From Macrocystis pyrifera (taxonomy: Eukaryota; Sar; Phaeophyceae; Laminariales; Laminariaceae), in NCBI GenBank assembly GCA_031763025.1, contig JASSKH010000006.1:12087979-12151978 (forward strand): a DNA stretch of 64,000 nucleotides, given 5' to 3'. The translations under genes were made by a program, and so were the position numbers. Of the stretch, positions 34,796 to 45,890 are shown piece after piece; within the stretch, counting starts at the first letter, position 1, and every line of letters begins with the position of its first letter. Under the pieces are notes generated by a model. The model had not been told where the DNA came from and searched no databases. It saw only the letters and a program-made list of their open reading frames with translations.

Positions 34796-35128
34796 GGCGT
34801 TCTCTTGCAACGGAGTGTCCGGGGGCTCTCTTTCAGGGTTCTCGAACGCACCTGCCAATTTTTGGCTATAGGGACACAGAAACCCACTTTTACGACGGCG
34901 CAAGACTCGCCCAAAATTCTCCAAATTGCCGGTATTTGCCATGTGTTTGCCCAACATCCCGAAAAGGTGACTTTTTGTTGTTATACCTACACCATTCTGT
35001 TTTTTTTATCGCCCCTATTAATTTCGAGAAAACAAAGAAGGAAATGGACCCCTGCAGGAATGATGGGCAGCTGCGCTGGAAGTACACGGGAGAGAGCTCG
35101 GACAGTTCCTTTCAAGAGAACGCCCAAT
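34796..35128. mobile_element. Candidate 330-bp inverted-repeat element
   Basis: GGGCGTTCTCTTGCAA at the left and TTCAAGAGAACGCCC at the right are inverted copies. The inside has no coding and no second copy was noticed, so this rests on one 13-15 bp inverted repeat. Confidence 0.3.
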
Positions 35129-35310
35129 TTTGGGATCCACGCGATTGAACTTGCTCTCTGGTTAGGTTACATCAGCAGCAGGGAAAATCGGGGGGGGAAA
35201 CATCCGATCAAGATCAGATTTCTGTATACCAGGTATATCGTTCGGACTACATGGTGGTGTACTCATTTTAAGACCATGCCGTGACAAGCTTATATACGTG
35301 GGCTTGTCTC

Positions 35311-35420
35311 TATTACGGGGGGGCATAGTTAATAGGACCTACGGAACAGACGAAAACCTATATACTTACCTATTTTTACTGACAATATTTGGTCCTATTT
35401 ACTATGGTCCCCCGTAATAG
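35311..35420. mobile_element. MITE family M1, copy 9
   Basis: Ends TATTACGGGGGGGCATAGTT and TTACTATGGTCCCCCGTAAT. The centre AAAACCTATATACTTACC is intact; it is one of the best-preserved copies. Confidence 0.85.
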
Positions 35421-35547
35421 TACTTCGTACCAGGTATGGTGTCAGTTTTTACCACAAATTCTGAAAAAATGGTCCCATGACACTGATTTCAAGTGAGTTG
35501 TTTTCCCGCGACAAGCCGATTTACGTGGTCTCATCTCCGCCATGGCA

Positions 35548-35645
35548 TTAACCCTTTTACGACAGCACTCCCGTTTTGGGGACAAACACCTTAGAATTTG
35601 GCTGCTTTGTCCCCGAAACGGGACTGGGGGTCTAGAAGGGTTAAT
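35548..35645. mobile_element. MITE family M3 copy
   Basis: ATTAACCCTTTTACGACAGC and TCTAGAAGGGTTAATG are the outer inverted ends. CTCCCGTTTTGGGGACAAAC and TTTGTCCCCGAAACGGGACT are the inner ones. The whole copy is about 98 bp and folds as one hairpin. Confidence 0.8.
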
Positions 35646-35891
35646 GTTATGGTATCCCCTCTCCCCTGTTGCGGCGTTATGGTTTGTAGCAATCGTCCTC
35701 TCATCCTACCTGGCAGGCATTGTCGCCTGCTTTTCTGATGAGCGCCTTGCCCCTTCATTTAGAAGACGAGGCAAACAGCAACTAATACAAGAGCTTATAA
35801 CATCGTCAAGCACCTCGTGATAGTGACCAGAACAGAGTCAAAGGCATCAACCTGTTAGCAGTCGTCGGCCCCCGGGTCCGTACTGCCTTAC

Positions 35892-35998
35892 ACTTCAACA
35901 GTCTTTCTACTAAGACTGCAGTCCCGTTTTGGGGACAAACCAGTCAAATTCCAAGTAATTTGTCCACCAAAACGGACCGCAGTCCTAAAAAGATGGTC
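35892..35998. mobile_element. MITE family M3 copy
   Basis: AGACTGCAGTCCCGTTTTGG and the inverted CCAAAACGGACCGCAGTCCT enclose AGTCAAATTCCAAGTAATTT. The outer AACCCTTTTA ends have decayed. Confidence 0.7.
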
Positions 35999-36053
35999 AA
36001 ACCACTGTTGTACAGTAATACTACAACGCTTCTACCGTTGTCATTACTTTAGG

Positions 36054-36164
36054 TATTGCGGGGGACCAAAGTAAATAGGACCTACGGTGCACACAAAAAA
36101 ACTATATATCTACCTATTTTTACTATCAATATTTGGTCCCATTTAGTATGGTCCCTCGTAATAG
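36054..36164. mobile_element. MITE family M1, copy 10
   Basis: Ends TATTGCGGGGGACCAAAGTA and TTAGTATGGTCCCTCGTAAT, with centre AAAACTATATATCTACCTAT. Confidence 0.8.
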
Positions 36165-36967
36165 TATCCTGTCACACCATTGTGGCGTGGAAATCGATCG
36201 CGCGTTCTGTTTTCGTTTTTTTTCAATCCTCCATCGGATTCGTAAAAGTAACGCTTACCAACCCGTTTTAGGACCGAACTCTCGCTTTCGCGACAACTTA
36301 CTTGATGTTAGAGTTACACACTACAGTTAGGTATTGACCCATGCTACGAGTAGGGGAGGGGTGTAAACCTGAAAATTTTTGAGAAATTTCTGAGGCTCCT
36401 CGCTTGTGGAGCTCTGTCCTACGATAGTGACCCCCAACAACGGATTTTAAGAAAAAGTAGATTCTTAGCCCGATGAGCATTTCCGTTGCTGTACACCTAC
36501 CTGTTCAGGTCTCTGTCGAAAAACTTCGTCAATTCAAAACGATGTTGTTGCATAGTTCTGGAGCCGAGAAGGCCCATCCGTCGAATACGTTTTTGGCTGA
36601 AAGGTGCTACGACGTGCACCCTTACAGTAACACGTGTCTCATTTGTTTGTTGACGGCGTATTTTCAAAGGGTTCAGTTGACCCGTTTAGGACTGCGCTCC
36701 CGTTTTAACGAAAGTTCACTCGGACTTAAGAGCGGTCAAACGAGAGGATACTTTTTTGACCCCTCTCCTGCACCGCGCTGTCGTGAACCCCAACAAGGTG
36801 TTTCTGTGCGGTAAGTTCAGCAGTAGCAGAAGGGGTTTACAGCACCTTGGAGCACTTCCACATACCGCATGTGTAGGAAAACGCGCAATAAAAAAGGCAG
36901 GCTAAGATATGCCGGAAAATGATAAAATTCGGGAGTCATTCACGTGTACTGTACGACGGCATTAATA

Positions 36968-37132
36968 GTGATCCCTCTGTAGTGCCGGTTACCCGCTTAT
37001 GGTGCATGGCGTGGAATCGGTTGGCACAGATAGGACCCACCAGAGTGTAGTAATGTGCGGAGTAGTGCTCGCTGTTGCCACACGTAACGTCGGAATAGTT
37101 TGCGGGCGCATACCGGCACTATCGGAGGGTCC
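36968..37132. mobile_element. MITE family M9, intact copy
   Basis: GTGATCCCTCTGTAGTGCCG and CATACCGGCACTATCGGAGG form the inverted ends. It has no insertion and serves as the reference for the interrupted copy at 30427-30722. Confidence 0.7.
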
Positions 37133-37436
37133 ACAATTGTACTCCAAGGTTAGTAGTGTACAACGCACCCCTTCTTAAATAAGAAAAACAGCCTCGCGGA
37201 TTTTTCTTGTTTCTGGCCTCGTGTCTGGTACAGATAGAGGGCTGCCTTTGGTAAATATGTGGTAGTGACCGGGCTGGGCTATCTGCAAGATATGGTATGA
37301 TATGGCAGCGCAACGCCACACTGCAAGTACAGAGATACATGCATATGATGGCCGGCTTTCACAGTGGATATAAACGAGACCGACAGGCTTACCGCTCGAC
37401 CGAGACGCTCGTGCGCAGGACCGCGTTTCTTGCTGG

Positions 37437-37640
37437 CTACAGCACTAGCAGTGTACCGGTACAGCACTACTACCGTAGCAATGTACTGGTGCAGCACTGC
37501 TACTATCACTAGCAGTGTACTGGACTATCACTAGCAGTGTACTGGTACAGCACTTTGGCACTGAACTCGTGCAGCACTATTATAGCACTGCTGTAAAGCA
37601 CTGCAATGGTGCAGCACTACCTGCAACACTGAACTTGACG
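37437..37640. repeat. Minisatellite AGCAGTGTACTGGTACAGCA
   Basis: About eight units combining CTAGCAGTGTACTGG and TACAGCACT(AC) elements with variable spacing; later units drift to TGCAGCACTATT. Confidence 0.7.
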
Positions 37641-37764
37641 GGCAAGAAAAACAACGAGACACCCACAAGGTCAAGGGTTTAAACATGCAATAGAAGCAAA
37701 ACACAACGACACGAGCAAAACTGGCCGTACATATCATCGATTCTTGCTTAATGACCTACACCAG

Positions 37765-38040
37765 GTATTTCTTTGAAAATCTTATCTTGATCTGTATGAT
37801 CTACAGCATAGCTCAGGTTGCCCCGTGCGAGGAGCAAAAATCTCCATGGTTCGTAGCACAAGTTTCCTGTGTTGGATCTGTACTCTGAACAGATCCTGCA
37901 CAACATGTCATAACGGCAGGATAGGATCTAGATGATTCATCTGCAGATTATCCATCTGTAGATGATCTATCTGTAGATGGTATATCTGTAAATGATCTAC
38001 CTGTCCGACTTTCCTACTGCACAGGTCGGGTCAGACCGAC
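37765..38040. mobile_element. Repeat family M2 copy
   Basis: ATCTGTATGATCTACAGC, GTTGCCCCGTGCGAGGAGC and GAACAGATCCTGCACAACAT follow the family order. The right side is a stack of GATGATCTATCTGTAGATG palindromes ending at a GTCCGACTT boundary. Confidence 0.6.
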
Positions 38041-38396
38041 TTGTAGAAAAACGGAACCGTTGTCCGAATCAAAACTCATGCCGGCCAACCCACGACGAAC
38101 GATGAGCATCAGCCACGACAGAGAGAGAAACAGAAATAGGTGTATGTATAGCGAGGGCGCCCCTACGAAGAAAAACAAAACTGGTGCCCTTTCATTAGTG
38201 TCCAGCTTAAAAACCGTCGCGCCCCCGCGCAAGCCACGAACATTTATACGAGTCTCCTTCGATTTCTCCGGGGATGGCAAGCTCCAACCATACCCATCTC
38301 ATCGCACATCATCTCTTCCCACGTAACGCCATGGTCATGTAATATCATGCCTCCCTGCCATCTCATGCCGTCAATGGAGGGCGATCCCCAATTCAG

Positions 38397-41300
38397 CTAG
38401 GCACGCACGCCGCCGCGATTGAAGCCTCTGCCGCCCCCACCCCGACCCGCCATGGGACCCCCCCCCCCCCCCCCCCCCCCCCCGGCCCCGTAAGCTGGGG
38501 AAGATGGACATGAGGTCCGAAGTATCCCGCTGCTCTCGGCGCGGGTACCTTTCCCCCTCCCACGCCCCGCCGCTTTCCCGCTCGCGCCCCCGCGGGGTCT
38601 ACTGGAGGCCTAATCCTCGCCCCCTCCCGCGTCTCCCCCTCTCCAACTCCGACGCCGTCACCGCCACTATCGGCAACAGCGCTCTCTGCGGGTTGGTCGC
38701 GGACTCCAGGCACTGCTGCCGGCGGTGGCGCACCCGCAGGGTCAGCCTCGGTCTTGGCGCCGCCACTTCTGCTACCGCCTGCACCGTCGCCATCACTCAC
38801 ACCGCTACCCCTGCCGCCCCCCCGTCCCCCACCGCCACCATCACCGTCGCTGTCGCCGCCAAACCCTCCCCCAAGTTCCGATCCCCGCCCCCCCTCCCTA
38901 CCTCCTTCTCTTCCTCTGCCTCCTCGTCCGTGAGGCACCCAAGTCGAACCTCGGCCGCCCCTGCCACCCCCACCGCGACCTCCGCCGCTGCCGCTGCCGG
39001 TTCGCTCGCCTCGGGCCTTCTTGGCGGCCTTATCCTTATCCCTGCTGCGCCCCCCCGCCTTGACTTGCTCGTCCTTGAGCCAGTCTCTAGCGCCGGCGTC
39101 TAGGTCTTCTGGGTCGGCGCGGAAGGCCAGCTCGTGCGCGTGGTGCGTGAACCAGGCGGAGGGGTTGTGGAGGTCGAGACGGTCCGGCTTGTCGCAGTAG
39201 TCCTTCACGGCTCTCTCCATCACCTGTGAGTGAGGGGGTCGGAATACCGACGGATGGGCCGATCGATGGACCGACAGACGGACAAGATCGACAGACAGAC
39301 GTACGGAGACAGACGGACGGACAGACGAGCGGGCATACAATAACATACCATTCAGTACCGGCATAAAATGATATATTTAGACAAGAGCGCACGAGAAAAG
39401 GACAAATCGACACCACAACTCCTAAAAAGGAAAAACAAAAAAAAGAGGAAAAAATAAAACAGTGGAGTGGGGATTTCTAGACGACCTTACGAAAAGCGTT
39501 TTATTCAAAGTCTTTTACTTGGTTTTAGTATACCCCCCCTGCCTGGAGCTCCGTCTCGAAAGGGATGCGTGGTCAATGGTCACATGACCAAGGCAAGCAA
39601 CAAATGAGTACGCCTCCCCCCCTGTCTGGATCTCGAAAATGCATAGTGGAGTGTCGGTTTTTTTTTTTTTACGTGCACTCTTGGTATTGCTAATCAGTGC
39701 CGTGGGTGAGGGGGGTGAATCGAGACACGGTAGGGAGCAAAGAGCCACCGAGCCGCTTAGGCGCGTAAATTTGCTATATTGCCTTAGGGATCAAGGTCAC
39801 GGTTACGGATACGGTTCGGTTCCGCCGCAATAGAAAACATCATCGGGAACGTCGTGGCATGACCTACCTGGTACCAGGTACCCGGTATATCGTTGACGTC
39901 GACGTCGAAACACAAAACGATTCAAATAAAAAAAGAGAGGGGGGAAAAGCTGTCTGGAAATAACAAAACAAAAAAACACAGCGCAACGACCCGATCCGCT
40001 GTCAAACCCGCCAAATTCTTCGGGGGGGGGGGGGGGGGGGGGGGGTCGGGTCGACCACACCGCCTATTTTTTACTGCGGTAGCATTGGCCGCGCCATCAT
40101 CGTGCCTTCTGTCCACCCGCCCACCCATCCATCCATCCACCAAACCATGCGTCCACCCATCCACCATCCATCTGTCCATACTAACATAATCTCGACAAAA
40201 CACTGTGCCTCCCCTATTCATCAATTTCCTTCGTGCCATCCCCGCACCTACCATTCATCGATCAATCCATATCATTATATCGTTAATATCGACGAGATTA
40301 TGTCTCTTCCCCTCATTCGCCACCCATCTCCTCCCCTCCTTACCTTGGCTTCCATTTTTTCCAAAAACCTCTTGGGCTGCGGTGTCGAGCTCCGCCTTGC
40401 CGAGCCTTCCGGCGTCTATGAACTCAGCAAGAACGCGCTGTACGACGCTCTTCATGAACTCCTTCTGTTCTCCCCTCTGCTCCTGGAGGCGCCCCACCTT
40501 CTTCTCCTGATCTCGCCAGCGTCAGGGGGAAAACCGCAGAAACGAATTACAAACTACAGGCAAACAAAATATATCACACGAATAAGCAAAATAAAACAAT
40601 ACAACACAAAACAAACTACAGAAAGACTAAAACAAAAAAAACGCAACGCAAAACTGACTGAATAAAACAGAACGAAACACAGCACAAGAAACGCAAAAAA
40701 CAAAAAAACAATACGAAACAAAGGAAGCACGAACCAACCAACCTCCCCCCCCAAAAACTAACAAACAAATAGAAAACAAAAAAAACAAACGACACATTAT
40801 ACGTACTCGTCCGAGCATGCTATGTTTTAGACGCGGCATGTCTCACAGTGCCAACACACCTCTCCCTGCCAAATTCCAAGTTGTTTATCGCGAAAACTTG
40901 AAAAAAATAGGTGCAGACATCGACTAAATGGGTTATGTATATAACATGAAGGGCAGTTTAAGTGACGTGGAAGGCATTTTTTTTGTGATCGTCCGCACCG
41001 GGGCGCGGGGTTCGTCCACGGATGGGAGCGACGCTTCTACGCAGACACAAGCACACAGAACACGAAACACGATACGTAACATGCTGCAGACAAGACGGGC
41101 AATGTTGCCATAAAAACTGCCAGGGTACAGTGTTAATAGTAACAGTCACCGTTAATACGAGGAAAGTAGCCGCGAAGCAGCTCTGATGTACGCGCACAAC
41201 CAGGCCGCGTGCGTGCTACATGCAGCGTTCGTCGGGCGAGCGAGAATTAACGCCGAAGACATCGACGATAGGCACAACAACGGACCAGGCAAAACTAATT

Positions 41301-44227
41301 ACAACATTTTTACCATAAAATAGTGCATTCTCCAGAAACCTGAGCATGAGGCTAATATCGAGTGACTTGTCCGCACAAGGGGAGCGCAGCCCTAAAATGG
41401 GTTATAAAGCCCTTCTCTTGCATTCGCACTAGAGCCGGAGCACCGAAATAGAAAACGCCCCAGCCTAAGCAGGCGGAAAACCCTCAGCGACCGACAGACA
41501 CACTCCGGAGGGGGGAGGGGGCTACAGTAGATGGGGCAACACGCCGATCATACGCGGAGCCAAGCCTATCCCCTCTTAGAAGTTCACCGTCGCTCGGAGG
41601 GAAAACAATTAGGAACCAGGGTTAGGATCGTCTTTTCAGTCGAGCAGTAAAAATCCTTTGAGAGTTGCAAGCACGTTTCGAGGGACACACAAATTTCAAA
41701 TAGACGTGAAGGAGTGTTTTTTGCTGAAGTGAGAATGGGGTTACGTAACTTGGGATTACGGGATTACACTTGGACAATTTCTGCCTTGTACGTGCTACTT
41801 CAACCCTTTTAGGAGTGCAGTCCCGTGTCGGGGATGACTTACTCAGAATTTGAGTGGTTTGTCCCCAAAAAGGGACTACAGTGCAAAAGAGGTAAAATTC
41901 TAGTATAGTATCTACGTATGGTTGTGAGTTGGCTGAGTGTATAAGTCACCGACTATTACGGGGGACCATAGTAAATGGGACTACATTTTGTCAGTAAAAA
42001 TAGGTAAACACATAGGTTGTTGTGTGTACCGTCGGTGCTCTTTACTATGGTCTTCCGTAATACTTCTTAGTTCGCTAGGTATTGTCGTTAGTTGCCCTCG
42101 GTATTTTTGCGGGGGTCTTGTGTGTTTGTATCTGACGTGGCGCGTTCGCGGCTCAAGGTGTTTTCTTGTTGATAGACTAATTCAGGTCGTTGGCTTAAAT
42201 TTCGCTACCCACGTTACGACAACGAGAGTATACGTGAACGCCAGCCAGCCAACACGCAACCCTAATAATACCAAGATGACCGCTAATATAGACCACATTC
42301 GGTCACTGATATGAAAAATAAACGGGGATTATCGTCGCAGCCAGAGTGGCAAAGAGTCATCCTAGAGCATCACAAAAAACTTATCCCACCTCGCATTCAC
42401 AAGGTTGTTTGAAAAGAGACGGCACCCAAAGGTGAAAGGGTCTCAACAGTGTAAATAAGCTTTACCTTCCCGCCACCGCTGGTCCTCTCGACGTTCAGCA
42501 GCCGCCCGTCCAGCCGGCTGTGGTGCAGCGCGAGGCACTGGTACGCGGACTCGGCGTCCTCAACCTTCATACGAACAATGAGCACACGTCACCCGTTTTT
42601 ATGCACATTAGCCACATACATGACAGTAGGTTCATATTCACAGGACGCATGCTACGATGGGGGTGAACCTGGAACTTTCTAAGGAAATTTCCGAGGTTTG
42701 TCACTTATGGAGCCACATACCCCACCCAAAACTGACCTTGACAAAGTGAGAAGCGCAACCCGATGGGACAATGCCATGGCCTCAAAGTAGGTGCCAGATA
42801 TATATTTATATGTCGAAAAATAGGGTACAACGCAACTGATATTCCAGCGACGTTGGGTCATCCTTCAGTTGAGTTGCCGCATCAGTCACAAAAACGTTGA
42901 CGAAAAAAACACTAAACCCCGTAATAGCACGCGTCATAGCCTCCGGATAACATCCAGAGAGCATCCGATAGCAGACAAGACACCAAGATAAGAGGGGAAA
43001 AATCGGGATGAGGAGGGGTTTCGGTAACAAACGCTGGCTTAAGATCAATAGCTCAGGAGTCACCAAGTATTACAACTCTTTTAGCGACTGCAACCAGCAA
43101 CCCACACTGCCTTCGAAGCTAGTTTTGTACCACCACGTACGTGGTACAGCACATAAAACAACAGCAACACCAGTGGCATGTAGGGCAAGGCAATGCGCAC
43201 CGACTCAATGCATATTCATCGCACGCCCAATCCAAAGCAAACACACGCACGCGCATATTCTATCATACCTGCACGAAGGCCATGCCCTTGGAGCGAGGCG
43301 GCTTGGTGCCCTTTCGCGTGAGTAGTCGTACCGATAAGCTCCCCACGATGCCCCCCCTCGTTCTGAAGTGGTCCTCCACTCCCTGCGCCGTCGTCGAGAA
43401 CGCCAGCTGCCCGACGAAAACGATGTGCGGGTTGCCTCTCCCCGCCCCCCCCCCCCCCTACCGCCTCCTCCGCTTCCCCTGCTTCCGGCGGCCTTCGCGC
43501 GCTTTGCCGGGTGAGCACCGGCAGCGCCACCGGCGTCGCTGCCCTCCCTGTCCCGCTTCTTGCGCTCTTCCTCGCGACGAAGCAGCCGCCGCTCTTTGGC
43601 GGTGCTAACCTTGTTAGCAGGGGACGCTGCCTCGCCTGCTGCTCCTCCTCCTCTTCCTCCTCCTGCTGCTGCTGCTGCTGACGCTTCGAGGGGGCTGCCC
43701 CCGGTGGTGGTCGTAGTCGTGGCGCCCGGGACTCGGGCGGCTGCTCTTTTGGCCGCACGGCGCTCTTTCGCGGTCGTCGGTGTTGCCGTCGCGGCGTCCG
43801 AGCCCGCTGAGCCCGCGCCGCTCGCAGGCGACGCTGGCGGTAGCAGTTTGGTGTTGCCGTTACCGTTCCCGTTACGGCCTTTGGTGACTCTGAAGCCTGC
43901 TGCTGCTGTGGTGGTGGTGGAGGCGGAGGCGGCTCTTTCTGCGGCTCGCTTCGCTGCGCGGCGCTCCTTGGCGTTTGTTCCTGTGGCCGGTGTCGATGGT
44001 GGCGGTGACGGCGTCGAAGGGGTGCTGTTCGCCGGTGTCGAGTCACCGCCCTTCGCCTCGGGGTTGCCGTTTTTATCGTTGTCGTTGCTGGTGCTGGTGG
44101 CCTTGCTGCCGCAGCTGCCCGGCGATTGCTGGGCCTTTCGCTTTGCCGCCCGCCTCTCCTTCGCATTCATTCCGCCTGGCGTCGGGACGGCAGCAGCTGC
44201 CTCGGCGCCATCTGTGGTGGGTGCCAT
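38397..44227 (-). CDS. RRM protein with KERRAAKR repeats and RGG tail
   Basis: Four exons in coding order: 44227-43269, 42564-42466, 40506-40344 and 39223-38397, about 682 residues if three homopolymer errors are allowed for. The N-terminal 250 residues carry four NAKERRAAKR-type basic motifs (about 21-30, 85-94, 152-161, 209-218) separated by Ser/Thr/Pro-rich linkers, likely nucleolar or RNA-contacting. The RRM spans 266-353: RNP2 is IVFVGQLAFS, RNP1 is KGMAFVQV (across a splice), and it ends GRLLNVERTSGGGK, as in Nop6/RBM34-like nucleolar proteins. A helical segment and a Gly/Arg-rich tail ending RGGGGRGFNRGGVRA follow. The start has CCACCATGG context. The frame breaks at C14/G14 (43445-43458), at a T5/A6 stretch near the end of exon 3 and at a 26-base C run (38458-38483); each is corrected by one base. 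Exon 2 uses an ATGAAG acceptor. The role in ribosome biogenesis is inference. Confidence 0.8.
39532..39617. mobile_element. Short repeat family M10, inverted copy
   Basis: GGAGCTCCGTCTCGAAAGGG at the left and GCAACAAATGAGTACGCC at the right match the complement of 12724-12806. It lies in intron 3 of the RRM gene. Confidence 0.55.
41803..41897. mobile_element. MITE family M3 copy
   Basis: TTCAACCCTTTTAGGAGTGC at the left, AGGGACTACAGTGCAAAAGA at the right, with CAGAATTTGAGTGG in the middle. It lies 57 bp from an M1 copy. Confidence 0.7.
41954..42063. mobile_element. MITE family M1, copy 11
   Basis: Ends TATTACGGGGGACCATAGTA and TTTACTATGGTCTTCCGTAA; the centre is altered (AAACACATAGGTTGTTG). 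Confidence 0.75.
42660..42890. mobile_element. Repeat family M7, uninterrupted copy
   Basis: GGGTGAACCTGGAACTTTCT, CACCCAAAACTGACCTTGAC, CCGATGGGACAATGCCATGG and CCAGCGACGTTGGGTCATCC occur in the same order as in the copy at 53564-53935, which has an M1 insertion. It starts about 100 bp upstream of RRM gene exon 2. Confidence 0.6.
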
Positions 44228-45890
44228 GGTGGTGATACTCGGCGTAATGGAGACTCGGAACGTATGCGGGGGCAACTCTTGCTTTCACAGATTGCTTACG
44301 TAGCAGCTGGTGATGCCTTTACAGCAGCAAGTAGCAGCCGTATCCCGGTAGTGGCTGTAGCTGCGGCTGCCTGCTCAACCCGCGCCCCCCCTTGCCTGAA
44401 TAAGGCCGCCAACCCGGAGGTTACGGCGCTTTCCTTGAACACCTACGGCTTCCTTCGTGGCGCACCCTTGTTCTGCTGCTTGAGGGGAGCACCCTTTCTT
44501 GAGCGAGAGTGTATGGTGTGGGGAAGCTAACCAACGCCCGCGGGACTGTCGCTTTTCGGAAACTGCGTCCGTGGGTTATATGCCAGCAAGCACCGTCCGC
44601 TCCCTTGTGATGCTGGATATCTTTCCCTGACCTCCACAACCGTCTTCTACTGATGGTGTCTTCCGCTGTTGTGTCTTCGAAACCCCCCCCGACCAAGCCT
44701 GGGCGTGTGCTGGGGCGGACAAGGTGCAGGTGGGCCGAACATCCAAGCTCTGGTATCCCGTTTGTAAAAAGCACTAGTATCTCTATGAAACCCTTCGTAT
44801 TCGATTTTTGATAATTTTTGGCCTCGCGTTTGTTTGGGCAGTGGAGCGTTTTCTTCTCTCTGCCTGTACGCTCTAGGACCATCCGGCGGAAATCCCAAGA
44901 TAAACTAGCGAGAGCCAGACCTGTGGTAAGAGGAATGGAAAAAATCGTCCTTAACGAACCGAGGGTAGAACGCGGGCCTCGGAAACATCGTATATTTTTG
45001 AAAGTAACGGTCGTTTGCTGTTCGCTATGTACGTACAGCAATGGGTCATGGGTCATATGGTATCTGTTCTCGAAGGACGCTCAGTACTGGTAGCACTACT
45101 GGGAGAGAGGGTAGCGAGAGCGAGGGCGGGGGGGGGGTAGGGACTATGGTATATCATGGGAGGTTGGGGGCATATCGGTTTTGTGTGAGGTGCAGGTGGA
45201 AAGCACGCAACGTGTGCGCGCCTGCTAGTGCTGTGTCAACTTATCGTTATCGTGGCCGTTTCCCGACGGCGGGGCGTGTTTGTTTTCGACCCGACCAGAC
45301 GGTGGCAATCGTGACCGCATGGCCATGTGCTGTGTGTTGGTGAGTGATGTGTACTGGTGTCATGTGTGGTGTGTGTAGCATAATAAACAGGCGGCGCATC
45401 AGTCGTACTACTCCTGCAATCGTACTCGTACGAGCTGCTGTTCTCGTTTACTTTACGCATGTACGAGTACACCAGGTGACTACACAGTAGCTACGCGTAG
45501 TTCTTTTGTACCTGTACTTGTACCCGTAAGTTGTTTCGCGTGTTTGATTGCGCCCACAAAGTCGTCCAGTCTTCACGTGCTTGCGAAAGGGAGCTGAATC
45601 GTGCAGTCAACTGCAATCATGCCGGTGCCTAGCATGTACCACAACTATCCGCGTTGTCTGCGTGCGGTACACTAGCGCCTCGACTGCAGTAGTGTGTACG
45701 AGCAGAAATCAGCCCGCATCCGAACGCTCCTTCAAGGGGACCGCACTTGATGGACCCTTACACGATCTTGACGCCTTGCCCACTTCCTCCTGCCTCCCGC
45801 GCGCCTGCGATCGTTCTGGTAGGACCGCATCCCGCAATCCCGCAGCAGACCGACGTACATACCGACAGATAGGCAGACCGACCGTTAACC
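44228..45890. other. Divergent intergenic region, RRM and TBCB genes
   Basis: It holds both promoters and 5' UTRs. No named repeat family was found in it. A 211-codon minus-strand open frame (44421-45056) and a plus-strand frame ending near 45901 cross it, but neither resembles a family nor has a clear initiation or splice context. No obvious TATA box was seen near either start codon. Confidence 0.5.

Larger units (their letters stand above)
33040..38396. other. Intergenic spacer between convergent genes
   Basis: The spacer between the Era stop and the stop of the RNA-binding protein gene is filled with MITEs, a 94-base poly(C) and a minisatellite, each listed separately. Two TTAGGGTT words with variants lie at 33190-33245, too few and too degenerate to be telomeric. 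I see no credible exon. A 191-codon open frame at 34709-35284 overlaps a candidate MITE and has no family resemblance. Confidence 0.6.

Noticed and set aside
44421-45056. 211-codon minus-strand open frame upstream of the RRM gene
   Set aside because: No family resemblance and no link in phase to the RRM exons. It sits in the divergent promoter region.
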